Below are positions 16,889 to 24,972 of a stretch of DNA of 64,000 nucleotides, piece after piece. A model generated the notes under the pieces. That model was given only the letters and a program-made list of their open reading frames with translations. It was not told the origin of the DNA and searched no databases. Each line of letters starts with the position of its first letter. Within the stretch, counting starts at the first letter, position 1. Origin of the DNA: CADEDH01 sp963732695. Its GTDB lineage: Bacteria; Actinomycetota; Acidimicrobiia; Acidimicrobiales; SZUA-35. Both the position numbers and the translations under genes were made by a program. The DNA lies in the NCBI GenBank assembly GCA_963732695.1, contig CAVTAP010000013.1, forward strand, positions 248,001 through 312,000. Direction: 5' to 3'.

Positions 16889-18418
16889 ATGTCGGAGGTG
16901 AGCCTGCTCCATCCGGTCCAGCGCCCTGGTCAGCGCATTGCCCGCTACGAGGCGCCGGCCACGCTGGAGGCCGCCCTCGCCCTGCTGGCGGCCCACGGCC
17001 CGGCCGCCCGACCCGTGGTCGGCGGCACCGACCTGCTGGTCGAGCTCGACCGGGGCGCCCGCCCCGGCGTCGAGGTGCTGGTGGATCTGGGCCGCATACC
17101 CGGCCTGGCCGACCTCACCGTGGCCGCCGACCACCTGCAGCTCGGCTGTGGCGTCACCCACAACCAGGTGGTGGCCGCCGACGCCGCCTGGGAGCGGGCC
17201 ACCCCGCTGGCCCAGGCCTGCTGGGAGGTCGGCTCGCCCCAGCTCCGCAACCGGGCCACGGTGGCCGGCAACCTGATCACCGCCAGCCCGGCCAACGACA
17301 CGATCTCAGCCCTGCTGGCCCTGGGAGCCGAGGTGACGCTGACGGCGTCCGCCGGCCGCCGGACCCTACCGGTGGGCGACTTCGTCACCGGGTTCCGCAC
17401 CACCGCTCTGGCCCCGGACGAGCTGGTGACGGCGGTGCGGGTGCCCACGCTCGGCCCCCGCCAGCGGGGGATCTTCGTGAAGCTCGGCCTCCGGCGGGCC
17501 CAGGCCATCTCGGTGGTCCACCTGGCCGCCGTCGTGACGTTCGCCCCGGCCGGCGGGGCCGATCCGGCCGAGCCCCTGCCTCCCGGCCCCACCGACGCCC
17601 CGGTGGCCGACCTCCGCCTGGCCATCGGCAGCGTCGCCGCCACCGTGGTGCTGGTGCCCGAGGCCACCGACGCCGTGCGGGGCCGCCCCCTCGATGCGGA
17701 CGCCGCCACGGCCGCCGCCGAGGCGGTGCGGGCCGCCATCCATCCGATCGACGACCTGCGGGGCACGGCGGCGTACCGCCTCCACACCGCCGCCACCATG
17801 ACGGCCCGGGCGCTCATGGCCCTGGTCGCCGGGGCCGAGCTGGCCCACCGGCCGGCCGATCCGCCCCGCCTGTGGCGCCCCGGGTTCACCGGCCGCTACC
17901 CGGCGGGCGCGGAGCAGGCGGCCAGCGTCGACGACGCCACCACCGTCACCACCACCGTCAACGGCTACACGGTGCGGGGCACGGGCGCCGCCTCGGCCAC
18001 CCTGCTCGACTGGCTCCGCGACCACGCCGGCACCAACGGGGTGAAGGAGGGCTGCGCCGAAGGGGAGTGCGGGGCCTGCACCGTCCACCTCGACGGGGCG
18101 GCCGTGATGTCCTGCCTCGTGCCCGCCGGCCGGGCCCACGGGGCCGAGATCACCACGGTGGAAGGCCTCGCCCCCGACACCGGCCTGCTCAGCCCGGTGC
18201 AGGAGGCCTACGTGGCCTGCGGCGCCGTCCAGTGCGGGTTCTGCACGCCAGGCCTGCTGATGGCCACCACCGCCCTGCTGGAGGAGAACCCCCGGCCCAC
18301 CCTGGCCCAGGTGGAGGCCGGTCTGGCCGGCAACCTGTGCCGCTGCACCGGCTACGGCGCCATCCATCGGGCTGTACACCAGGCTTCCACCATCTCCCCG
18401 GAGGACGGGCGGGCATGA
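16889..18418 (+). CDS. Molybdenum hydroxylase, fused FAD and 2Fe-2S subunits
   Basis: 509 residues. The N-terminal ~340 form a CoxM-type FAD-binding domain (VVGGTDLLVEL for FAD, GSPQLRNRATVAGNLITASP, and C-terminal CoxM helices). After a short linker (~340-355) a complete CoxS-type 2Fe-2S protein follows: plant-type cluster EGCAEGECGACTVHLDG and the second cluster CGAVQCGFCTPG with CRCTGYG. These are normally two polypeptides, so this is a fusion in the electron-transfer part of a xanthine-oxidase-family enzyme. The stop overlaps the next ATG as ATGA (18415-18418). The substrate is unknown. Confidence 0.9.
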   Translation: MSEVSLLHPVQRPGQRIARYEAPATLEAALALLAAHGPAARPVVGGTDLLVELDRGARPGVEVLVDLGRIPGLADLTVAADHLQLGCGVTHNQVVAADAAWERATPLAQACWEVGSPQLRNRATVAGNLITASPANDTISALLALGAEVTLTASAGRRTLPVGDFVTGFRTTALAPDELVTAVRVPTLGPRQRGIFVKLGLRRAQAISVVHLAAVVTFAPAGGADPAEPLPPGPTDAPVADLRLAIGSVAATVVLVPEATDAVRGRPLDADAATAAAEAVRAAIHPIDDLRGTAAYRLHTAATMTARALMALVAGAELAHRPADPPRLWRPGFTGRYPAGAEQAASVDDATTVTTTVNGYTVRGTGAASATLLDWLRDHAGTNGVKEGCAEGECGACTVHLDGAAVMSCLVPAGRAHGAEITTVEGLAPDTGLLSPVQEAYVACGAVQCGFCTPGLLMATTALLEENPRPTLAQVEAGLAGNLCRCTGYGAIHRAVHQASTISPEDGRA

Positions 18419-20661
18419 CCGTCGGCGGCACCACCAGGCGGATCGACAGCGAGGGCAAGGTCACCGGCGTCACCGAGTATCCGGCCGACCGGATCCCGCC
18501 CGACGCCCTGGTGGCCCGGGTGGTGTTCACCAACCAGGCCCACGCCCGCCTCACCTCGCTCGACGTGTCGGCGGCCGAGGCGGTGCCCGGCGTGGTGGCC
18601 GTGTTCACCGCCCCCGACGTGCCGGTCAACGTCTACGGCCTCACCCTGCCCGACCAGCCGGTGTTCGTGGGCACCAGCCACACCGGCCGCACCGACGTGC
18701 CGTGCGACGTGAGCCGGTGGGAGGCCGACCACCTGGCCCTGGTGGTGGCCGAGACGGCGCACGCCGCCGAGGATGCCGTCGCCGCCATCACCGCCACCTG
18801 GGAACCCCGCCCGGTGCTGGGCACGATCGACGAGGCCATGGCCCCCGGCGCCCCCCTTCTCCACCCCGAGAACGGGCTCGATCACAACGTCTACACCACC
18901 TACAACATCCGCAAGGGCGACATGGCCGCCGGCTGGGCCGCCGCCGCCGCCGTGGTGGAGGCGGTCTACGAGGTCCCCTATCAGGAGCACGCCTACCTCC
19001 AGCCCGAGGCCGGCATGGCCTACATCGACGACCACGGCCGGGTGACGGTGGAGATCGCCGGCCAGTGGACCCACGAGGACCGGGAGCAGATCGCCCACGC
19101 GTTGGACCTGCCGGAAGACGAGATCCGGGTCATCTACCCCGCCATCGGCGGCGCCTTCGGGGGCCGGGAAGACACGTCGCTCCAGATCGTGCTGGCCCTG
19201 GCCGCCTGGCACCTCCACCAGCAGGGCGAGCACCGGCCGGTGGGTTGCGTGTGGAGCCGGGAGGAGTCGATCGTCGGCCATCACAAGCGGCACCGGGGCC
19301 GGATCCGGGCCCGGTGGGGGGCCGACGCCGACGGCAGGATCACGGCGGTGGAGAGCGAGGCCTGGCTCGACGCCGGCGGCTACAACTACACGTCGAACAA
19401 GGTGCTGGGGAACCTCCACCTGGGGCAGGGCGGCCCCTACGAGGTGCCCAACGCCCACATCACCAGCCACGCCGTCTACACCAACGCCGTCCCCGGCGGC
19501 GCCTTCCGGGGGTTCGGCGGGCCCCAGGCGGCCTACGTGGCCGAGTGCCAGATGAACAAGCTGGCCGAGGCCCTGGGGCTCGACCCGGTGGAGATCCGCC
19601 GCCGCAACCTGCTGCACGACGGGTCGATCGGCATCACCCAGACCCCCATGCCCGACGGCGTCACCATCGCCGAGGTGGTCGACGCCTGCGCCGCCGCGGC
19701 GGCCCGGCCGTCGCCGGTGGGGTCTCCGCCCGCCCCCTACACGCCGTTCGCCAGCCTGGGCCCGGTCGAGAGCGACCTGCGCCGGGGCCGGGGGTTCGCC
19801 TGCGCCTTCAAGAACGTCGGGTTCAGCTTCGGCTTCCCCGAGCGGTGTGAGGCCGAGATCGTCCTGCACGGCGAGGCGGGCGACGACCAGCCCCACGGCG
19901 CCGACCTGTTCCACGCCGGGGCCGACGTGGGCCAGGGCGCCCACACCGTGTTCACCCAGATGGCGGCGGAGGCCCTGGGCCTGCCGGTGGAGCGGGTGCA
20001 CGGCCACTTCTCCGACACCGCCATCACCGGAGACTCCGGCTCGGCGTCGGCCTCCCGCCTCACCTGGATGGCCGGCAACGCCATCCTGGGGGCGGCCGAG
20101 GAGGCCGACAAGGCGTGGCGCAACGGCGACCGCCCGGCGGTGGGCCGGTTCCGGTACGTGCCCCCGCCCACCGAGGCCCTCGACCCCGAGACCGGGGCCT
20201 GCGTCCCCAACTTCACCTACGGCTACGTGGCCCAGGCGGTGGAGCTGACGGTCGACATCGGCACCGGCCACATCCGGGTGGACCGGGTGGTCTCCACCCA
20301 CGACGTCGGCCGGGCCATCAACCCCGACCTGGTGGTGGCCCAGATCGAGGGCGGCGTCGTGCAGGCCCACGGCTACGTGCTGAGCGAGAACCTCCAGGTC
20401 CACGAGGCCCGGATCCAGACGCCCCGCCTCAGCACGTATCTCATCCCCGGCATCGGCGACGTGCCGGTGGTGATCGAGCCCGTGATCCTCGAGCTGGCCG
20501 ACCCCATCGGGCCGTGGGGGGCCCGGGGCATGGCCGAGATGCCGATGATGACCTACGCCCCGGCCGTGGTGGCCGCCCTCCACGACGCCACCGGCATCTG
20601 GTTCGACGCCTTCCCCCTCACCCCCTCCCGGGTCCTGGCCCGGCTCAACGAAAGCGCCTGA
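18415..20661 (+). CDS. Molybdenum hydroxylase, large (Mo-binding) subunit
   Basis: 748 residues, typical of xanthine dehydrogenase/CoxL-like large subunits. Cofactor motifs: GGAFGGRED, VPGGAFRGFGGPQA, HAGADVGQGAHTV, and the catalytic Glu in GARGMAEMPMMTYAP. The loop reads GAFRGFG, not the AYRCSFR of form I CO dehydrogenase, so this oxidises another substrate (a heterocycle or purine-like compound by family). It is translationally coupled to the fused FAD/2Fe-2S gene upstream and 2 bp from the next gene. Confidence 0.92.
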   Translation: MTVGGTTRRIDSEGKVTGVTEYPADRIPPDALVARVVFTNQAHARLTSLDVSAAEAVPGVVAVFTAPDVPVNVYGLTLPDQPVFVGTSHTGRTDVPCDVSRWEADHLALVVAETAHAAEDAVAAITATWEPRPVLGTIDEAMAPGAPLLHPENGLDHNVYTTYNIRKGDMAAGWAAAAAVVEAVYEVPYQEHAYLQPEAGMAYIDDHGRVTVEIAGQWTHEDREQIAHALDLPEDEIRVIYPAIGGAFGGREDTSLQIVLALAAWHLHQQGEHRPVGCVWSREESIVGHHKRHRGRIRARWGADADGRITAVESEAWLDAGGYNYTSNKVLGNLHLGQGGPYEVPNAHITSHAVYTNAVPGGAFRGFGGPQAAYVAECQMNKLAEALGLDPVEIRRRNLLHDGSIGITQTPMPDGVTIAEVVDACAAAAARPSPVGSPPAPYTPFASLGPVESDLRRGRGFACAFKNVGFSFGFPERCEAEIVLHGEAGDDQPHGADLFHAGADVGQGAHTVFTQMAAEALGLPVERVHGHFSDTAITGDSGSASASRLTWMAGNAILGAAEEADKAWRNGDRPAVGRFRYVPPPTEALDPETGACVPNFTYGYVAQAVELTVDIGTGHIRVDRVVSTHDVGRAINPDLVVAQIEGGVVQAHGYVLSENLQVHEARIQTPRLSTYLIPGIGDVPVVIEPVILELADPIGPWGARGMAEMPMMTYAPAVVAALHDATGIWFDAFPLTPSRVLARLNESA

Positions 20662-20663
20662 CC

Positions 20664-21665
20664 ATGACCCGCCTCGCCCTCTACCTGCAGGACGCCCACA
20701 GCTTCAGCGAGGCCATAGAGCACACCCGGTACGCCGAGAGCCAGGGCTTCGAAGCGGTGTGGCAGGCCGACTCCCGCCTGGTGCGGGAGGCCGGCGTGGC
20801 CATGGCCGCCTTCGCCGCCACCACCGGCACGATCAAGGTGGGCTCGGGCGTCATCGACATCTGGACCCGCAACCCGGCCCGCCTGGCCTCCCTGTTCTCC
20901 ACCCTCGACGACCTGGCCCCGGGCCGGATCATCTGCGGCCTCGGCGCCTGGTGGGATCCGCTGGCGGCCAAGGTGGGAATCGATCGGGCCCGGCCCCTGC
21001 TGGCCATGCGGGAGATCGTCACCGCCGTACGGGCCCTGCTCAACAACGAGACCGTCACCATGCACGGTACGTTCGTGGACCTCGACGGGGTGGAGCTCGA
21101 CTACGTCCACCAGGAGCGCCGGCCGAAAGACGTGCCGATCTACATCGGGGCCACCGGCATGCAGATGATGGAGCTGACGGGCCAGATCGCCGACGGGGTG
21201 GTGCTCAACTACCTGGTGTCGCCCACGTACAACACCGAGGCCCTGGAGCACCTGGCCATCGGGGCGGCCAAGGCCGGCCGCTCGCTCGACGACATCGACC
21301 GGCCCCAGCTCGTGGTGTGCTCGGTCGACGACGACCGCCAGGCCGCCCTCGACGGCGCCCGCCTGCTCGTCACCCAGTACCTGGGCCAGCAGCCCCACAT
21401 CATGAAGGCCAGCGGGGTGCCCCAGTCGATCCTCGACGCGGTGGGCGAGGTGCTCACCTGGCCCGCCACCCACGACCAGGTGGTGGCCGCCTCGAAGCGG
21501 GTGCCCGACGAGATCGTGCAGATGATCTGCGCTGCCGGCACCCCCGACGAGTGCCGGGCCAAGGTGGCCGAGTACATCGCCAACGGCTGCACCTGCCCCA
21601 TCCTCTATCCCCTGGGGCCCGACGTGCGGAAGATGATCGACACCTTCGCCGGCTGGCAGCCCTAG
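20664..21665 (+). CDS. LLM-class (F420-type) oxidoreductase
   Basis: 333 residues, TIM barrel of the luciferase-like family, closest in feel to methylenetetrahydromethanopterin-reductase-like F420 enzymes: FEAVWQADSRLVREAG, KVGSGVIDIWTRNPARLASLFSTLDDLAPGR (marker only), GLGAWWDPLAAKVG, and DVPIYIGATGMQMMELTGQIADGVVLN. It starts 2 bp after the Mo subunit stop, so it is very probably in the same operon. Whether it uses F420 or FMN cannot be settled by eye. Confidence 0.85.
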   Translation: MTRLALYLQDAHSFSEAIEHTRYAESQGFEAVWQADSRLVREAGVAMAAFAATTGTIKVGSGVIDIWTRNPARLASLFSTLDDLAPGRIICGLGAWWDPLAAKVGIDRARPLLAMREIVTAVRALLNNETVTMHGTFVDLDGVELDYVHQERRPKDVPIYIGATGMQMMELTGQIADGVVLNYLVSPTYNTEALEHLAIGAAKAGRSLDDIDRPQLVVCSVDDDRQAALDGARLLVTQYLGQQPHIMKASGVPQSILDAVGEVLTWPATHDQVVAASKRVPDEIVQMICAAGTPDECRAKVAEYIANGCTCPILYPLGPDVRKMIDTFAGWQP

Positions 21666-21708
21666 GTGTCCCCTTCGGGGACCTGGAGTTCGCCTCCGGC
21701 GAACGTCC
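21662..21708. repeat. Double-hairpin repeat, copy 1
   Basis: Two adjacent stem-loops: GTCCCC-TTC-GGGGAC (21668-21682) and GTTCGCC-TCC-GGCGAAC (21688-21704), joined by CTGGA. The reverse complement of 38313-38364 has the same order, the same linker and the same ends (CCTAGGTG, CGTCC). It begins at the LLM stop codon and ends 11 bp before the next start, so it could work as an attenuator or stability element in the mRNA. Confidence 0.8.
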
Positions 21709-21719
21709 GGCGACCGGCC

Positions 21720-23345
21720 GTGGCTGCCGGCGCCGACGTCATCGTGGTGGGGGGCGGGCACAACGGGCTCATCTGCGCCGCTTACCTGGCCCGGGCCGGG
21801 GTCGACACCCTGGTACTGGAGGCCCGCAGCGAAGTGGGTGGGTGCGCCTCCACCGTCACCGACCTGGGGGCCCGGTTCAACATCTGCCACTGCGACCACA
21901 CGATGATCCGGGCCCTGCCCATCGTCGACGAGTTGGAGCTGGAGCACCACGGCCTGCGCTACCTGTCGCCCGACGCCGTCAACGTCCACCTGTTCCACGA
22001 CCACAGCCCGCCCTGGGTCCAGTTCCACAGCCCCGAGGCCACGGTGGACGGCCTGGCCCACCACTACCCCCACCAGGTCGACGCCTACCGCCGCTACCTG
22101 GCCGACGCCTTGCCGGTGTCCCGCTTCGTGCTCGACGTCGTGCGCACCCAGCCCTCGGTGGCCCGGCTGTCGGCCCGGGCCGCCGGCGGCCATCGGCGGG
22201 AAGCGGCGGCCCGCCTCATGCGCTGGGCCCGGCGCAGCGCCCAGGACGTGCTGGCCTCCTACTTCGACGACTGGCACCTCCGCCTGCCGGCCATCAGCAC
22301 CGGCCCCACCGTGTGGGGCATCCCGGCCACCACCCCCAACACCGGGCTGGCCGCCCTGAACTACGCCACCCGCCATCTCGTCGGCACCGGCCGCCCCCAA
22401 GGCGGGAGCGGGATGCTGCCGGCGGCCACCCGGGCCTCGCTCGAGGCGGCCGGGGGCCGGGTCCGGTGCGGGGCGAAGGTGGCGGCGCTCACCGTACGCG
22501 ACGGGACGGTGACCGGGGTCCGGCTGATCGACGGCACCGAGATGCCGGCCCGGGCGGTGGTGGCGGCCTGCGATCCCCACGAGGTGTTCCTCCACTGGCT
22601 CGACGGGGCTCTGCCCCCGGCGGCGGCCCGGTCGGCCGCCCGGTGGCGGGCCCGTCCCACGTTCGACGGGTACGAGTCGAAGCTCGACGCCGTGCTCTCC
22701 GCCCCACCCCGCTTCGCCGCCCTGGCCGAGCTGGAGGGGCTGTTCCCCGGGGTGAACCTGCTGACCCCCACCGCCACCGTCAACCCCACGCCGGCCGAGC
22801 TCGACGAGGCCCACCGGCTCAAGACCGACGGGCGGGTGGCGGAGCACCCGACCCACCTGGTCAACGCCCCCTCGGTGCTCGATCCGACGATGGCGCCGGC
22901 CCCGGGCCAGCACGTGTTCAGCCTGGAGACGCTGTTCACGCCGTACGCCCTGCCCGGCGGGTGGCCGGGGTCCGACGAGCCGGGCCGCTGGCTCGACCTG
23001 TGGGCCGGTCTGGCCGAGCCCGGTTTCCGGGAGACCGTGATCCGGTGGCGGGCCATGACCCCCGACCGCTACGAGAGCGAGTTCTTCATGGCCCGGGGCC
23101 ACGCCCCGTCGTACGTGGCCTCGCCCCTGGCCACCCTCACCGGGCGTAACCGGGAGCTGAGCCGGTACCGCACCCCGATCGGCGGGCTGTACCTCACCGG
23201 GGCCGCCACCTTCCCCGGCGCCGGGATCTTCGGGGCGTCGGGCCGCAACACCGCCCACACGGTGCGGGCCGACCTGCGGGGCCCGCTGCGACGCCCCCTG
23301 GCCGCCGCCCGCCGGGCCGGCCGCCGCTTCCCCCTCCCCGCCTGA
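21720..23345 (+). CDS. Phytoene-desaturase-like FAD-dependent oxidoreductase
   Basis: 541 residues from GTG 21720, where the dinucleotide motif VIVVGGGHNGLICAAYLARAG begins soon after. Other family signs are EVGGCASTV, the mid substrate-domain GIPATTPNTGLAALNYATRHL, GGSGMLPAATRASLEAAGGRVRCG with VRC(G)AKV, and the end LYLTGAATFPGAGIFGASGRNTA. This is the NAD(P)/FAD amine-oxidase superfamily, carotenoid desaturase/retinol saturase branch. The substrate is unknown. A longer start at GTG 21666 is possible, but it would lie in the double-hairpin repeat. Confidence 0.85.
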   Translation: MAAGADVIVVGGGHNGLICAAYLARAGVDTLVLEARSEVGGCASTVTDLGARFNICHCDHTMIRALPIVDELELEHHGLRYLSPDAVNVHLFHDHSPPWVQFHSPEATVDGLAHHYPHQVDAYRRYLADALPVSRFVLDVVRTQPSVARLSARAAGGHRREAAARLMRWARRSAQDVLASYFDDWHLRLPAISTGPTVWGIPATTPNTGLAALNYATRHLVGTGRPQGGSGMLPAATRASLEAAGGRVRCGAKVAALTVRDGTVTGVRLIDGTEMPARAVVAACDPHEVFLHWLDGALPPAAARSAARWRARPTFDGYESKLDAVLSAPPRFAALAELEGLFPGVNLLTPTATVNPTPAELDEAHRLKTDGRVAEHPTHLVNAPSVLDPTMAPAPGQHVFSLETLFTPYALPGGWPGSDEPGRWLDLWAGLAEPGFRETVIRWRAMTPDRYESEFFMARGHAPSYVASPLATLTGRNRELSRYRTPIGGLYLTGAATFPGAGIFGASGRNTAHTVRADLRGPLRRPLAAARRAGRRFPLPA

Positions 23346-23390
23346 CCCGGCCGCCCGGCGAGGGCGGGACGGGAACTTCGGACCGAGGGC

Positions 23391-23483
23391 GTCACCGGCG
23401 GTGCCGTGGGTGAGAAGTTGGCGGCAGGCGGGAACGTTGGACGGCGGCCGTCACCGGCGGTGCCGTGGGTGAGAAGTTGGCGG
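23391..23483. repeat. Two direct copies of a 34-bp unit
   Basis: The same 34 bases occur at 23391-23424 and 23450-23483 (period 59), starting GTCACCGGCGG and ending GAAGTTGGCGG. The preceding bases (GCGGGA-acGGGAAC versus GCGGGAACG) are also related, so this is a ~59-bp tandem duplication with drift. It fills most of the 166-bp gap between the convergent flavoprotein and amidase genes. Confidence 0.8.
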
Positions 23484-23511
23484 CCGGGCTGCGTCGACGG
23501 GGGGTCAGGGG

Positions 23512-24783
23512 TCAGGGGGTGATGCGGATGGGGTCGGCGGCGGCCAGGGTCGCTTCCGCCCAGGCGGCGGGGCCGAACAGGGCGGCGTCGCTCCAGCGGC
23601 GGCCGGTGAGCTGCACGCCCAGCGGCAGGCCGAGCGGGCCGGTGCCGGCCGGGAGCTGGATGGCGGGGACGCCGAGCGTGCTCCAGGTGGCGTTGAAGAT
23701 CGAGTCGCCGGTGGTGTCGATGGGCACGGCCTCACCGGGGGCCGACGGGGTGAGCAGAGCGTCGAGGCCGAGGTCGTCGAGCCACCGGTCGTGGGCGGCC
23801 CGGGCGGCGGCCACCGTGCGCTGGGCGTCGTGATAGTCGGCCCGGTCGGTGCGGTCGCCCTTGGCGAACAACCTGAGGATCTTCTCGTGGATCTGGTCGA
23901 CGTGGTGGGCCCGTTCCCAGGCGAACACCAGGGCCGACTCGACGGCCAGGATCACGGCGCCGGCGTCGATCACGGGGGCCAGGTGAGGGGCGGGATCGAG
24001 CTCCACCACGTCGGCCCCCGCCGCCCGCAGCCGATCGGCCACCGCAGCCAGCAGAGGCTCCAACTCGGGCTGGGCCCGGTCCCAGGCGTGGGAGCGGTAG
24101 AGGCCGAGCCGGGGCGCCCCGGTGCCGCCGGCGGTCGGGGCCGGGTGGCCGGCGCCGGCCCCAGCACCGGTGAGCACCGCCTGCAGGGCGGCGGCGTCGG
24201 CCACCGACCGGGTGTGCCAGCCCAGGGTGTCGAGCGACAGGGCCAGAGCGCCGACCCCGTTCATGGGCACCGCGCCGTGGCTGCCCTTGAATCCGACCAC
24301 CCCGCAGAAGGCCGCCGGCCGCAGCACCGAGCCGACGGTCTGGGTGCCGAAGGCGACCCGGACCATGCCGGCCGCCACCGCCGCCGCCGACCCGCTCGAC
24401 GACCCGCCGGGGGTACGGGTTCCGTTGTGGGGGTTGGTGGTGGCGGTCGGCGTGAACAGGGCGAACTCGGTGGTGGCGGTCTTGCCCGCCACCACGGCGC
24501 CAGCGGCCCGGGCCAGGGCAACGCAGGCCGCGTCCTCCGTGGGCCGCCGCCCGGTGTAGATGGGGGAGCCCCGCCCGGTGGGAAGGTCGGCGGTGTCGAT
24601 GACGTCCTTCACCCCCAGCGTCCAGCCGGCCAGGGGCCCGCCGCCGGCGGCCGCCTCGGCCACCCTGGCCCGCAACTCGTCGTCGTCGTGGCGGGCGGTC
24701 CAGGCCTGCACCGCCGCCTCCCGGGCGGCCACCGCCGCCAGCTCCGCTTCCAGGTCGTCCAGTGCCGTCACCCGGCCAATCAT
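23512..24783 (-). CDS. Amidase (GatA-like amidase-signature family)
   Basis: 423 residues from ATG 24783 (GTG at 24771 is an alternative). The Ser-cisSer-Lys triad is visible: Lys in LGVKDVID, the glycine-rich GGSSSGSAAAVAAG with the cis-Ser, and the nucleophile Ser in TVGSVLRPAAFCG. The usual amidase core GSVLRPAAFCGVVGFK is intact, and the C-terminal half holds LLTPSAPGEA. It hydrolyses an amide, with the exact substrate unknown. GatB/C partners are not nearby, so it is not the tRNA amidotransferase. Confidence 0.88.
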   Translation of the reverse strand: MIGRVTALDDLEAELAAVAAREAAVQAWTARHDDDELRARVAEAAAGGGPLAGWTLGVKDVIDTADLPTGRGSPIYTGRRPTEDAACVALARAAGAVVAGKTATTEFALFTPTATTNPHNGTRTPGGSSSGSAAAVAAGMVRVAFGTQTVGSVLRPAAFCGVVGFKGSHGAVPMNGVGALALSLDTLGWHTRSVADAAALQAVLTGAGAGAGHPAPTAGGTGAPRLGLYRSHAWDRAQPELEPLLAAVADRLRAAGADVVELDPAPHLAPVIDAGAVILAVESALVFAWERAHHVDQIHEKILRLFAKGDRTDRADYHDAQRTVAAARAAHDRWLDDLGLDALLTPSAPGEAVPIDTTGDSIFNATWSTLGVPAIQLPAGTGPLGLPLGVQLTGRRWSDAALFGPAAWAEATLAAADPIRITP

Positions 24784-24850
24784 GGCCCAACGCCCATTGC
24801 CTGGTCGATGCCCGGGCGATGTCCGAGCCGATGGGCGGCGGCCAGTCAAG

Positions 24851-24900
24851 CGATCTGGTGTCCGACGACGTCACCGGTGACGGGTGGGGACACCAGATCG
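24851..24900. repeat. 50-bp interrupted palindrome
   Basis: Centred at 24875.5. Outer arms CGATCTGGTGTCC (24851-24863) and GGACACCAGATCG (24888-24900) are exact reverse complements, and CGTCACC pairs with GGTGACG at the centre (24869-24882). Together 20 of 25 positions match. It sits between the divergent amidase and WXG100/lipase starts, so it may be an operator for either. Confidence 0.7.
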
Positions 24901-24972
24901 GGATTGGAGGGCTCGGACGGGAGGGATCGATCCCGATGGGCGACGGGGGTGGGGGAACGTAGCGTCCGGGTC

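Noticed and set aside
16820..17161. A small minus-strand gene in the 16.7-16.9 kb gap
   Set aside because: It overlaps the start of the fused FAD/2Fe-2S gene in antisense and has no motif.
18352..20583. Long open frame opposite the molybdenum large subunit
   Set aside because: It is antisense to a gene with clear cofactor motifs, has His/Gly/Val-rich low-complexity translation, and is an effect of GC-rich codon third positions.
18415..20661. CO dehydrogenase (CoxL form I) for the first Mo enzyme
   Set aside because: The active-site loop reads GAFRGFG, not AYRCSFR. The second Mo enzyme (AYRAPGAP) also lacks it.
20553..23258. A 901-codon minus-strand frame
   Set aside because: It covers the LLM and flavoprotein genes in antisense and has no recognisable domain.
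23391..23483. CRISPR array
   Set aside because: There are only two copies with a related, not unique, spacer, and there are no cas genes. The heptamer and 37-bp repeats at 55571-55680 were rejected for the same reason.
23512..24783. GatA subunit of tRNA amidotransferase
   Set aside because: Amidase signature only; gatB and gatC are absent nearby, and the substrate-binding half is not GatA-like.
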